Assembly (NCBI GenBank): GCA_011523705.1
Contig: WTGC01000160.1
Location: 1-40,782, forward strand
Origin: Chloroflexota bacterium
Lineage (GTDB): Bacteria; Chloroflexota; Anaerolineae; Aggregatilineales; Phototrophicaceae
Direction of reading: 5' to 3'
Length of the DNA: 40,782 nucleotides
Shown here: positions 21,818 to 30,938 of the stretch, one piece after another
How the letters are laid out: each line of letters begins with the position of its first letter
How positions within the stretch are numbered: position 1 is the stretch's first letter
Translations under genes and position numbers: made by a program
Notes under the pieces: model-generated
Database searches by the model: none
The model's input: only the letters and a program-made list of their open reading frames with translations
Told to the model about the DNA's origin: nothing

Positions 21818-22855
21818 ATGAAACGCCTTGTATTGGTATCACTACTTGTTGTTGCAGTATTCGCCATGAGCGCGGGATTCGCTGCCGCGCAGGACGGGCA
21901 CATCGTCGAGCGCATCCGCGATCGCGGAGAGCTGATCTGCGGCGTGAACTCGGTGCTGCCCGGCTTTGGCACGCAAAATGACGCCGGCGACTTTGAGGGA
22001 TTTGACGTCGATATTTGTCGCGCTGTCGCCGCCGCTATCTTAGGCGACGCCAACGCCATCGCCTTCCGCCCGCTTGCCGCTGCCGAGCGCCCGACCGCGC
22101 TGGCCAGTGGCGAGATTGACATGCTCAGCCGCAACACCACCTGGACGCTCAGCCGCGATACCGAGTGGGGCGCCACTTTCGGTCCCACGACCTTCTATGA
22201 CGGCCAGGGCATTATGGTCAAGGTGGACTTCGGCGTGAGCACCATTGAAGAGCTTGGCGAAGAGAGCATCGTGATGTGCGCCACCGCCGGCACCACCACC
22301 GAACTGAACATCACCGACAAAGCCAACGCCCTTGGCGCTGACTGGGAATTGAATACATTCCCGGACTTCGACGCCATTATGGACGCCTACGAGGCTGGCG
22401 CCTGCGACGCCTTCACTAGCGACATCAGCAGCCTGGTATCGCGTAAAGCGACTTCGGCCGATCCAGCCGCGCACTCCATCTTGCCCGGCGCCATCAGCAA
22501 GGAGCCGCTCGGTCCCGTCAGCCCGCAGAACGACGCCAACTTCGCCGACATCATCCGCTGGGTGGTTTGGGGTCTGTTGACCGCCGAGGAGTTCGGCATC
22601 GACAGCATGAACATTGGCGACTTCATGGACAGTGAAGACGCGGGCATCGGCCGTCTGCTCGGCTTGGGCGACAATGTGGCCGGCGACTATCTCGGCATCA
22701 ACGATCAGTTCATGGTTGATGTGATTACGCAGTTGGGCAACTACGGCGAAATCTTCGACCGCAACCTGGGTCCCGATACCATCTTCGGTCTGGAGCGTGG
22801 CTTCAACGACCTCTGGACGAACGGCGGCTTGATGTACGCGGCCCCCTTCCGTTAA
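21818..22855 (+). CDS. aapJ: General amino-acid ABC transporter, substrate-binding protein
   Basis: 345 residues. A signal peptide at 1-24 (LVLVSLLVVAVFAMSAGFAAA) is followed by a full class II periplasmic-binding fold of the AapJ/BztA type: RGELICGVNSVLPGFG, GFDVDICRAVAAAILGD, ASGEIDMLSRNTTWTLSRD, GTTTELN, ACDAFTSDISSLVSRKA and the C-terminal NLGPDTIFGLERGFNDLW. It binds L-amino acids outside the membrane and delivers them to the permeases encoded next. In a single-membrane or atypical-envelope Chloroflexota cell it would need tethering, yet no lipobox Cys is evident. AGGAGG sits ten bases before ATG 21818. A strong terminator after the gene probably keeps its level above that of the permeases. 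Confidence 0.93.
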   Translation: MKRLVLVSLLVVAVFAMSAGFAAAQDGHIVERIRDRGELICGVNSVLPGFGTQNDAGDFEGFDVDICRAVAAAILGDANAIAFRPLAAAERPTALASGEIDMLSRNTTWTLSRDTEWGATFGPTTFYDGQGIMVKVDFGVSTIEELGEESIVMCATAGTTTELNITDKANALGADWELNTFPDFDAIMDAYEAGACDAFTSDISSLVSRKATSADPAAHSILPGAISKEPLGPVSPQNDANFADIIRWVVWGLLTAEEFGIDSMNIGDFMDSEDAGIGRLLGLGDNVAGDYLGINDQFMVDVITQLGNYGEIFDRNLGPDTIFGLERGFNDLWTNGGLMYAAPFR

Positions 22856-22871
22856 ACCGAACTCGGTTTAA
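22852..22871 (+). promoter_or_regulatory. Palindrome overlapping the aapJ stop codon
   Basis: TTAAACCGA (22852-22860), AC, TCGGTTTAA (22863-22871): 9-bp arms that include the stop codon. It probably forms the first of two hairpins at the aapJ 3' end and may protect the message. Confidence 0.45.
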
Positions 22872-22884
22872 CTAGCGCAAGATC

Positions 22885-22930
22885 AAAGAGGCGCGTCATC
22901 GGTAGGGTGACGCGCCTCTTTTCTTTTCTT
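22885..22930 (+). terminator. Strong Rho-independent terminator after aapJ
   Basis: AAGAGGCGCGTCA (22886-22898) and TGACGCGCCTCTT (22908-22920) form a perfect 13-bp stem with a 9-base loop, followed by TTCTTTTCTT. It separates aapJ from the permease genes. Confidence 0.88.
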
Positions 22931-23002
22931 ATGTTGTTGCATGTTTCGCTGTCTTCAAGCGAGAATCCACGAAAGTCAAACATTGCTCGTTCCGAGCAAA
23001 AT

Positions 23003-23031
23003 TTGTCAGATCGGCGGTAATTGAATAGAAT
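23003..23031 (+). promoter_or_regulatory. Promoter of the permease/ATPase genes aapQMP
   Basis: TTGTCA (23003-23008), 17-base spacer, TAGAAT (23026-23031), downstream of the aapJ terminator and about 60 bases before the aapQ start. It gives the membrane components a separate transcript. Confidence 0.65.
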
Positions 23032-23091
23032 TGTTGCAGCAAAGAGTCCAGCCCGTCTGGCAAGCTCCTCAAGCCGCGTGAGGAAGAGCGA

Positions 23092-24606
23092 GTGGCGATC
23101 AAAGCGCAGGGACAGCAAGAGAATTTACTGCCGGCGATGCTGCGCGACGGGCGCATCCTTCAAGGCATCGCTCAGATCATCTTCGTCGTCATCGTCGTCA
23201 TCGTGCTCAACGATTTGCAGGCGCGCATCAATACGGCGCTGGAATCCACCAATCAATCACCGAATTTCGAATTTCTGCAGAACCGCGCCGGCTTTGCGAT
23301 AGCCGACTCGGGCGATTATTCTTCAAACGACCGTTATATCGACGCCTTTAGGGTTGGATTCATCAACACATTGCGCGTCATCTTGCTTGGCTTGGCGTCG
23401 ACGACATTTATCGGCATCCTGGCTGGCATATTCCTGTTGAGCCGGAATTTCCTGCTGCGCACGATTACGCGGGCTTACGTCGAGGTCTTGCGCAACACGC
23501 CTGTCTTGCTGCAGATCATCGCCTGGTATTTCATCGTGATGCTGTCTTTGCCACAGCAGCAGGAATCAATCGCCTTTCCGCGCGAGGGCGTTCGCAGCCT
23601 GCCGCTGATGCAATACGCGCTGTCATTCGTCGTGATCTTTGTCATCTGGCAGTACAGCGGGACCTTGCGGCGCCCGGCTTGGCGGATGCTCGTGCGCGAG
23701 GCGGGCATCGCGGTGGTGGTGCTGGTCAATTTGTTCGGCGTCGTGCTGGTTGGGGCGGGCACGCCAATCGAATTCCATCCGGGCATCTACATCAGCATCA
23801 AGGGCGTCGCCATTTTTGAGCTGATTCCGTCGTCTCAGTTCGGCGTTTGGATGGTCTTCGTCGTGATTGGGGCGGTGGTCGCGGGCGCGATGTCGCGCTA
23901 TTTCGCCTTCATCACCGAGAGCACCGGGCAGCCGATTCCGCGGACGCGCCTGGCTTTGGCCGCCTTTCTCGGCTTTTTGCTCCTGGGTTGGGTCATCATC
24001 GGCATGCGGCCCACGCCATCGGTGATTGAAGTCTACGATGACGAAGCCGATGCCTTCATCGAAATGGAATACGAAGACGCTTTTCAATCCGGCATGCTGA
24101 CAATCGAGCAGGAACTGGAATATACGCGTCAACCGCTGCTATTCCGCCCGCCAACGCTGGATCGGCGCGGGCGCAATATCGAGACCGGCATCGAATTCTC
24201 GCCCAATTATCTGGCTGTCTTTCTGGGACTGGTGATCTACACTTCCGCCTTCATCGCCGAAATCGTCCGGGCCGGCATTCAGGCGGTGCCCAAGGGCCAG
24301 CTGGAAGCCTCGCGCGCGCTAGGGCTGTCGCAGGCTGATATGCTGCGGTTGATCATCCTGCCGCAGGCGCTGCGCGTCATCATTCCGCCGCTGGGCAATC
24401 AATTCCTCAACCTCTCGAAGAATTCCAGCCTCGCGATTGCCGTCGCCTATACCGATATCTATCAGGTGACCTTCACCATCATTAATCAGTCGGGCCAGTC
24501 GGTGACGGGCATTGTCATGGTGATGCTTTCGTACTTGTTCATCAGCCTTTGCATTTCCCTGTTGATGAACATGATCAATCAGCGCTATCAGTTGGTGACG
24601 AGGTAA
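23092..24606 (+). CDS. aapQ: General amino-acid ABC transporter, permease (AapQ-like)
   Basis: 504 residues, longer than the ~400 of typical AapQ. TM1 is near residues 20-42 (AQIIFVVIVVIVLNDLQ), followed by the AapQ-specific extracytoplasmic loop with FEFLQNRAGFAIADS. The BPD_transp_1 domain begins at ~85 (GFINTLRVILLGLASTTFIG), is interrupted by a longer middle region with four predicted helices and an acidic loop (YDDEADAFIEMEYEDAF), and resumes near 360 with the coupling helix EASRALGLSQADMLRLIILP at ~406-425 that contacts the ATPase. The start is GTG 23092 with AGGAAGAG upstream. It forms the membrane channel with the AapM-like protein. The gene is seven bases from the next start. Confidence 0.9.
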   Translation: MAIKAQGQQENLLPAMLRDGRILQGIAQIIFVVIVVIVLNDLQARINTALESTNQSPNFEFLQNRAGFAIADSGDYSSNDRYIDAFRVGFINTLRVILLGLASTTFIGILAGIFLLSRNFLLRTITRAYVEVLRNTPVLLQIIAWYFIVMLSLPQQQESIAFPREGVRSLPLMQYALSFVVIFVIWQYSGTLRRPAWRMLVREAGIAVVVLVNLFGVVLVGAGTPIEFHPGIYISIKGVAIFELIPSSQFGVWMVFVVIGAVVAGAMSRYFAFITESTGQPIPRTRLALAAFLGFLLLGWVIIGMRPTPSVIEVYDDEADAFIEMEYEDAFQSGMLTIEQELEYTRQPLLFRPPTLDRRGRNIETGIEFSPNYLAVFLGLVIYTSAFIAEIVRAGIQAVPKGQLEASRALGLSQADMLRLIILPQALRVIIPPLGNQFLNLSKNSSLAIAVAYTDIYQVTFTIINQSGQSVTGIVMVMLSYLFISLCISLLMNMINQRYQLVTR

Positions 24607-24613
24607 GCCGCTG

Positions 24614-27600
24614 ATGTCTGAGCCGATGAACGCGGACGCGGGCGAGTCGATCATCAATTATGACGATGAGCCGGCGCGCCCGCCGCCAAAGCTCGAGGTT
24701 GGTTTAGCCGGCTGGATGCGACAGAACCTCTTGAGTTCGCCCGTCGATATTGTCGTTACGATTTTGACATCGCTGCTTATCCTGGGCTTGCTCATTGGTT
24801 TCTTCGATTGGGCGATCCGCTCGGCAAACTGGTTCGCCATCATTAATAATCAGCGCCTGTTCATGATGCTGTCATTTGAGCCGGCTTTCGAATGGCGTCT
24901 CGCGCTGACGGTTTTGCTGGCCGCCTTGTTGACGGGCATGAGCTTGGCTGCCTGGGCGCGCCGCTCGGTTCGCGTTCTGGCGAGCGTTTCACTCGCCACA
25001 GTGGTCATCGTCGGCGTGCTGCCGCCGATCATCGAAGCAACCATCGAGCAGCCGCGTTCGTACTTCACCGCCGGCAATGTGGACATCGTCGACCGCGCCA
25101 CCGCGCTCAAGCCGCAAGCCGAATTGGCTTTCATCGCGCAGGCGGGCGAGACGGTGTCCGTCAGCCTGGCGCTCGATGAAGTCGCCGATATCGAAACCTT
25201 GAGCCGGCTCTCCGGTTTCTCCGACCGCGGCTCGAACGCCTTGGGCAATGCCGCGCTCAATCGGATTGAACAGCGCGCCAGGACCGGCGAAACCTTCGAC
25301 CAGATGGCCAGCGGCGAATTGACCGAATCGCTCGAAGAGCGCACGCGGCTGAATATCCGAACCTTCACCCGTACGAACGACATGTTGGCTTCGACCCAGA
25401 ACTATGTCGCGCGCATGGGCGGCCTCTTCACCTCGGCTGGCGCTGAAGTGGGCGAAGTGCGCTATTGGCTGGGCCGGCTGGAGCGCGCCGCCAAGGGCTT
25501 GGACCCGCGCGAAGAGGCCATCCTGGGGAAGGCGGAAGCGGTTGATGACTCAGTCAAGAATCTGTCGGTCAACGAGGCGATACCGGCTGACCTTCGCGGT
25601 GCGATTGACCAGCTGACCGCCACGATACTGGCCAGTGAACAGTTGGAAGATCTGGGCGAAATTTTGGTCTTGCAGCTTTCGGAAGACCTTATCGGAAAAC
25701 CGGATCAACCGAATGCCGATGAAGAATTGATTACCCCATTGCCGCGCGAAACCGCATTCCTGCACGATATGTTCGTGCGCTTGCTGACGCCGCAGTCGGT
25801 GGTCGACCTGTATAAGCTGGGCCAGACACCGATGGCGGTCGCGATCCTTGACGCCCAGTCGCTGGAAGCGCTGGCGCAGGGCGTTTTGAGCGCGGCGGGC
25901 GATGAAGTCTCATACGATATTCCGGCCGATGGCTGGTATATCCTGAGCAAGAATGCGGCTGCGGGCGAAGAGGGCAGCACCATCCTGGCGGCGAGCGGCA
26001 TTTACCCGATTGTCGAGCGCAAGCTCAGCGCCACCGAGTCGCAATTTGTGCGCTTGACCGACAATGAACTGGTCGTCACCGAAAGCCGCCCGCAGCGCGA
26101 CGGCAAGTCGGTACCAGTTGCCGTGTTGATTGACAATCAGTTTCGGGGCCGGCGCGACCTGCAAACCTATCTCATTCATTTCATTCCACCATTTTTCGAA
26201 CAGGTCGAAGCGCTGCTGATTCCCTTCCTCATCACGGTCGCCTGGGGCTTCATCTTGGGGCGGGCGGCCGCCCATCTGCTCGGTGAGAACTCGGTCTTCA
26301 ACAATAGAAGCAGTCGGGCGACGGTATTGGCATGGTCGATGACGCCTCTGCTCATTCTGTTACTCTACTTCGCCTTTCTTGACGGAGCCGGGGCGATCAC
26401 GGGTCTCATTGGCGCATTCCTGCGAATCGCCGCTGCCTTTGGCGCCGTGTTGGCGGTACGGCGGGTCGAAGCCTGGCTCAATCAAAACAATCAGGGCGAG
26501 GATGCCGAAGGTTCAACCAATCGGCTGCTGGTGTATGGCTGGGGCGCCTATCCCCTATTCATGTTCGCATTGGCATCGGGCATCGGCGGATTATCAGGCG
26601 CGACGCTCGGCAGCACGGTTGGCGGTCTGATCTGGCTGCTGCTGATGTACATCATCGGGCTCAATTTTCGCGGGACACTCGGCTATGTCCTCTTGGTCGG
26701 CGGCTTCTTTCTGCAGATCGCGCAAGCATTCCTGATCAATCTGGTTTGGGACGGCTGGTATAGCGAGCCTTCCATATCGATTCTGCTTTGGCTGGCGCTC
26801 GCCGTCATCGGCGTCATGGCCGGCATCAGCGGCGCCCGGCTCAATGGCGCGATGGAACTGACGATCAAGCGATACGGCTATCTGATCGGCTGCATCGCCT
26901 TTCCCTTCGTCTTGCTGAATACCAATGTCGCGTCGGCGGCCGGCGACAGCTCGGCGGCGCTGTTGGCTGCGGCCGCCTTCCTGCTTTGGATCGCCTGGAT
27001 GTTTTTCAGCGGCGCCACCAAATGGACTTCAAATCGAATCATCATTGGGTTGCTGCTGCTGACATTCCTTTGGATGCAAAGTTTCACCGGCGTCGACCGC
27101 TGGTCCACTATCTATTTTGTCGTTTGGCTCGCCGCTGGCGTGGTCGTTTTCAAGCGCGGTGAAAGGGCGCAGGTGGACAAGCGGATGGACCTGGGCGCGC
27201 TTGGCGGAACACTTTTCAATCGTTATCCGCTGCATTCCATCGCCGCGGTTGCCGCCGTTTGGCTGGCCGCGCTGTGGATCATCCCCGGCATCATCGCCGG
27301 CTTGGGCGCGCAGGGCGCTTTGCAGACATCGCCCGATGATCTGCTGCCGTTGTCGGACAAACGCGTATGGGGCGGTCTGATGATCACCATGCAGCTGACC
27401 GTGCTCGGCATCGCCGCTTCGTTCCCGATCGGTCTGGCGCTGGCGCTGGGACGGCGCAGCCGACTGGCGGTGGTCAAATACACCTGCATTCTCTACATTG
27501 AGTTGGTGCGCGGCGTGCCCTTGATTACGATCCTGTTTCTGGCCTCCTTGCTGGTGCCGCTGGTCGACCCGAACCTGGCGGCGATTGACCAGGCGGTGCG

Positions 27601-28012
27601 CGCCTGGGTCGCCTTTACCATGTTCAGCGCCGCCTACCTGGCGGAGAATGTGCGCGGCGGTTTGCAGTCCATCGATCGCGGCCAGACCGAAGCGGCGCAG
27701 GCGATTGGATTGTCGAATTGGCAGACGACACTCTTCATCTTGCTACCGCAGGCTTTGCGAGCGGTGATCCCGGCGCTGGTGGGGCAGTTCATCTCACTCT
27801 TCAAAGATACATCGCTGGTGTTTATTGTCGGCTTGGCTGATATCCTCGGTGTCGCCACGCGAGTGGTGGCGCAGGCGGAATTCCTGCAAAAGCGCCAGGA
27901 GACGTTTCTTTACGTGGCGATCCTCTTCTTCGTATTCAGCTATATCATGTCCTACATCAGCCGGAAAATCGAAGCGACCGGCTCGGGAGCGGTGCGGGCG
28001 CAGCAGCTCTGA
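24614..28012 (+). CDS. aapM: Amino-acid ABC transporter permease (AapM-like) with giant N-terminal extension
   Basis: 1132 residues against ~380-430 in known AapM. The start matches AapM (WMRQNLLSSPVDIVVTILTS; TM ~39-59), then come two more helices (~92-141), a soluble extracytoplasmic region of ~370 residues (~145-515) with helical, coiled-coil-like stretches, about ten further hydrophobic segments (~525-900), and finally the BPD_transp_1 domain at ~917-1120 (VWGGLMITMQLTVLGIAASF, ELVRGVPLITILFLASL). The EAA coupling loop is at 1026-1045 (EAAQAIGLSNWQTTLFILLP). The reading frame is continuous, so this is a genuine fusion or expansion. The extra part could be a sensor or an accessory binding platform. 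Essential transport motifs are intact. Confidence 0.88.
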   Translation: MSEPMNADAGESIINYDDEPARPPPKLEVGLAGWMRQNLLSSPVDIVVTILTSLLILGLLIGFFDWAIRSANWFAIINNQRLFMMLSFEPAFEWRLALTVLLAALLTGMSLAAWARRSVRVLASVSLATVVIVGVLPPIIEATIEQPRSYFTAGNVDIVDRATALKPQAELAFIAQAGETVSVSLALDEVADIETLSRLSGFSDRGSNALGNAALNRIEQRARTGETFDQMASGELTESLEERTRLNIRTFTRTNDMLASTQNYVARMGGLFTSAGAEVGEVRYWLGRLERAAKGLDPREEAILGKAEAVDDSVKNLSVNEAIPADLRGAIDQLTATILASEQLEDLGEILVLQLSEDLIGKPDQPNADEELITPLPRETAFLHDMFVRLLTPQSVVDLYKLGQTPMAVAILDAQSLEALAQGVLSAAGDEVSYDIPADGWYILSKNAAAGEEGSTILAASGIYPIVERKLSATESQFVRLTDNELVVTESRPQRDGKSVPVAVLIDNQFRGRRDLQTYLIHFIPPFFEQVEALLIPFLITVAWGFILGRAAAHLLGENSVFNNRSSRATVLAWSMTPLLILLLYFAFLDGAGAITGLIGAFLRIAAAFGAVLAVRRVEAWLNQNNQGEDAEGSTNRLLVYGWGAYPLFMFALASGIGGLSGATLGSTVGGLIWLLLMYIIGLNFRGTLGYVLLVGGFFLQIAQAFLINLVWDGWYSEPSISILLWLALAVIGVMAGISGARLNGAMELTIKRYGYLIGCIAFPFVLLNTNVASAAGDSSAALLAAAAFLLWIAWMFFSGATKWTSNRIIIGLLLLTFLWMQSFTGVDRWSTIYFVVWLAAGVVVFKRGERAQVDKRMDLGALGGTLFNRYPLHSIAAVAAVWLAALWIIPGIIAGLGAQGALQTSPDDLLPLSDKRVWGGLMITMQLTVLGIAASFPIGLALALGRRSRLAVVKYTCILYIELVRGVPLITILFLASLLVPLVDPNLAAIDQAVRAWVAFTMFSAAYLAENVRGGLQSIDRGQTEAAQAIGLSNWQTTLFILLPQALRAVIPALVGQFISLFKDTSLVFIVGLADILGVATRVVAQAEFLQKRQETFLYVAILFFVFSYIMSYISRKIEATGSGAVRAQQL

Positions 28013-28044
28013 CGCGCGCGGAATCGCTTTAGGCGGAGGTTCAA

Positions 28045-28815
<771 letters not shown>

Positions 28816-28855
28816 GCAGCATAACGCAAGCGAGCGCAGCCCGCAGTCATAAGAA

Positions 28856-28882
28856 GGGCGAGCCACCGTCTCGCCCCTACAA
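28856..28882 (+). repeat. Family A palindrome, copy 3
   Basis: GGGCGAG (28856-28862), 7-base loop, CTCGCCC (28870-28876), then CTACAAG, the same tail as the copy at 14680-14707. It lies 41 bases after aapP and could act as a REP-like message stabiliser. Confidence 0.65.
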
Positions 28883-28907
28883 GATTAGAAAGTTGGGACT
28901 AGTGTAC

Positions 28908-28928
28908 GGGTCAGCCGGTGGCTGACCC
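28908..28928. repeat. Perfect 9-bp palindromic hairpin
   Basis: GGGTCAGCC (28908-28916), loop GGT, GGCTGACCC (28920-28928), between the converging ends of aapP and the DUF3179-DsbA gene. It resembles family A in size and G/C pattern but has different arms and no CTACAAG tail. No T-tract follows on the plus strand. Confidence 0.55.
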
Positions 28929-29002
28929 TTATATCGCTGACCCGAAGGTGCGGGCGACCTCATGCCACGCGCAAACGCAGTGGGTCGGTCGTCCATACTG
29001 CA

Positions 29003-30715
29003 TTATGGATCTAGCTTATCCAGTTCCTCTTGCAGCAGTTGCCGCAGCAATTCCGGCGTCGCGTCGGCCACCGGCGCGCCACCGATCACGAATGTCGGCG
29101 TGCTGCGAATGCCCAGCGCGGCGCCGCGATCGTGATCATAGCGCACCGTCGCCACGTGGACGCCGGCTTCATAACAACTGCGGAGCGCAGCCGCGTCCAG
29201 TCCGACTTCCGCGCCCAATTGCAGCAGTTCTTCAGCGCTTGCCCGTCCCTGTTCCGCTTGGGTGAAAATGGCGTCGTGCATCATCCAGAAACTTTCGTTG
29301 CCCTGGTCGAAGGCGCATTGCGCGATTTCAGCTGCCATCTGGCTATAGGGCGGCACGATGATCGGAATATCGCGGTAGACGAAGTTGACGCGCCCGCCGA
29401 ATTCTTCAAGCAGCGTTTCGACGATGCCTTCCTCGTGCCAGTATTTGCAGGCGTGGCAGCCGTAAGCGCCGTACTCGATCAGCGTGACGGGCGCCTCTGG
29501 GTCGCCCAGAATCGGGTCGAGTTCATAGCGAGCGATTTCTTCCGCGCTCGGCGGCTGATAGCCATAGAGGATCGTATCGGGATAGAAGGCGGCCCAGGCG
29601 AACCAGAAATGGGGGAAGGCGTTGATCGGCCGCAACTGCTTTCCCGCCAACTCGCCGGTGAGGGCGCTGCCGAAAATATTCCAGCTGCTGCCGGTCTCGG
29701 CGTCTACGATTTCGCCATTGGCCTGCTCAAAGGCCAACGCTCTGCCATCGACGGCGCGGTCAAATAGCGCGGCCATGCCGACATCGCGCGATTGGTCGAT
29801 GCTGGCCGCGTCCAGCGCGCTGAAGGCGCCCGGCTGCCAGATCGCTGCGACATCGGTCTCGGCGATGCGGTCATTGATGACACCTGCTTCCGCCAGAACC
29901 GAGAAGGGATAAGCGACGCTGACTCCGTCGATATCGGCGCCGAGAACGCGCTCGGTCGCCAGCAGGCGATCATCCAGCGCGCCCATAAAAAGGAAGGGGC
30001 GCGGACTGCTGTCGTAATTGACATAGGGATTGCTGCCGTAGAAGCGGCCCTGAGTCGACAACACTTCGCCGTTCGGATACTGCGATTTGAATGCGCCATA
30101 GCCGACCAGCTGCGATGGCACGATATCCAGCAGCCGGCCCGTATGCGCGCCCACGATGCCTTCGCCGGTCAACTGCTGCCAGAGCGTCTGTGTCGCATCG
30201 TCCCACATAATCAGATCGCTGTGGCGCAGCAAGCCGCTGACGCCGAAGCGCAGAACATCGCCGTCAATGCGCCGGTCGAATACGATGGCGCTGTTGCACA
30301 AGGGGCAGAAGGTGACGGCGACGGGCACGTCGTTGATGACATCATTGGCGATTTCGTGGCGCGTCAATATAGCCAAGGGATAGGCGCGCGCGACGCCATC
30401 GATTTCCAGCGTGATCACCGGCGAGGCCGGCTGCAGCCAAAGGTCGGCGGTCGCCAGGTCATCAAACTGGGGATGGTCGATCGGCGGGATGCCGTCGCGC
30501 CCGACGCCGCCCGACATGATTTCATAGAAGACGCCTTCTTGGCTCTTGCAGACGTCCATCAAATCCCAGACGCGCTGCCAATTCTTCAGCAAGTTTTCGT
30601 CGTCGAAAGGAGCGGGCGGCTGGTCACAGCTGAGCTGCGCCATCAATGGGGCAGGCAGCAGAGCGAAAATGGCGACGAGCAGCAGGGCTATGGTCGTGCG
30701 GTGTAGCCGAATCAT
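29003..30715 (-). CDS. DUF3179 protein fused to a DsbA-like thioredoxin domain
   Basis: 570 residues. A signal peptide at 1-26 is followed by a DUF3179 domain at ~65-385 with the family motifs GIPPIDHPQF, ITLEIDGVARAYPLAILTRH, VTFCPLCNSAIVF (CxxC at 137-140), FGVSGLLRHSDLIMWD, WQQLTGEGIVG, DSSPRPFLFMG and PHFWFAWAAFYPDT. From ~400 a DsbA/thioredoxin-like domain follows: VTLIEYGAYGCHACKYWHEE with active-site CHAC at 420-423, VNFVYRDIPI, and the cis-Pro loop RSTPTFVIGG. The fusion suggests an exported oxidoreductase acting with the DUF3179 CxxC. The function of DUF3179 is not established. ATG 30715 has AGGA upstream. It is the last gene of a minus-strand trio. Confidence 0.88.
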   Translation of the reverse strand: MIRLHRTTIALLLVAIFALLPAPLMAQLSCDQPPAPFDDENLLKNWQRVWDLMDVCKSQEGVFYEIMSGGVGRDGIPPIDHPQFDDLATADLWLQPASPVITLEIDGVARAYPLAILTRHEIANDVINDVPVAVTFCPLCNSAIVFDRRIDGDVLRFGVSGLLRHSDLIMWDDATQTLWQQLTGEGIVGAHTGRLLDIVPSQLVGYGAFKSQYPNGEVLSTQGRFYGSNPYVNYDSSPRPFLFMGALDDRLLATERVLGADIDGVSVAYPFSVLAEAGVINDRIAETDVAAIWQPGAFSALDAASIDQSRDVGMAALFDRAVDGRALAFEQANGEIVDAETGSSWNIFGSALTGELAGKQLRPINAFPHFWFAWAAFYPDTILYGYQPPSAEEIARYELDPILGDPEAPVTLIEYGAYGCHACKYWHEEGIVETLLEEFGGRVNFVYRDIPIIVPPYSQMAAEIAQCAFDQGNESFWMMHDAIFTQAEQGRASAEELLQLGAEVGLDAAALRSCYEAGVHVATVRYDHDRGAALGIRSTPTFVIGGAPVADATPELLRQLLQEELDKLDP

Positions 30716-30785
30716 GATCTGTCCTTTAGGCTAATTTGAACCATGCTTTTCATGCGAATGCAAATCGGAAATCATTAGCAGGTGT

Positions 30786-30812
30786 GCGCGAGCCACCGGC
30801 TCTCCCCTATAA
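30786..30812 (+). repeat. Degenerate family A palindrome
   Basis: GAGCC-ACC-GGCTC (30790-30802) followed by TCCCCTATAAC, a decayed version of the GGGCGAG...CTCGCCCCTACAAG pattern. The rest of the gap 30716-30938 shows no gene. Confidence 0.35.
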
Positions 30813-30938
30813 CTCTGGATTCTCTTGCGCATTCTCTCTTTGGGGAGCAAGTCTCATTTCTCCTTTTATGAAATCAACTGCGATACTGATACGCGCTTTG
30901 CGCTAAGGTTGGGATGGGTGAATCGTGTCAGGCGCATT

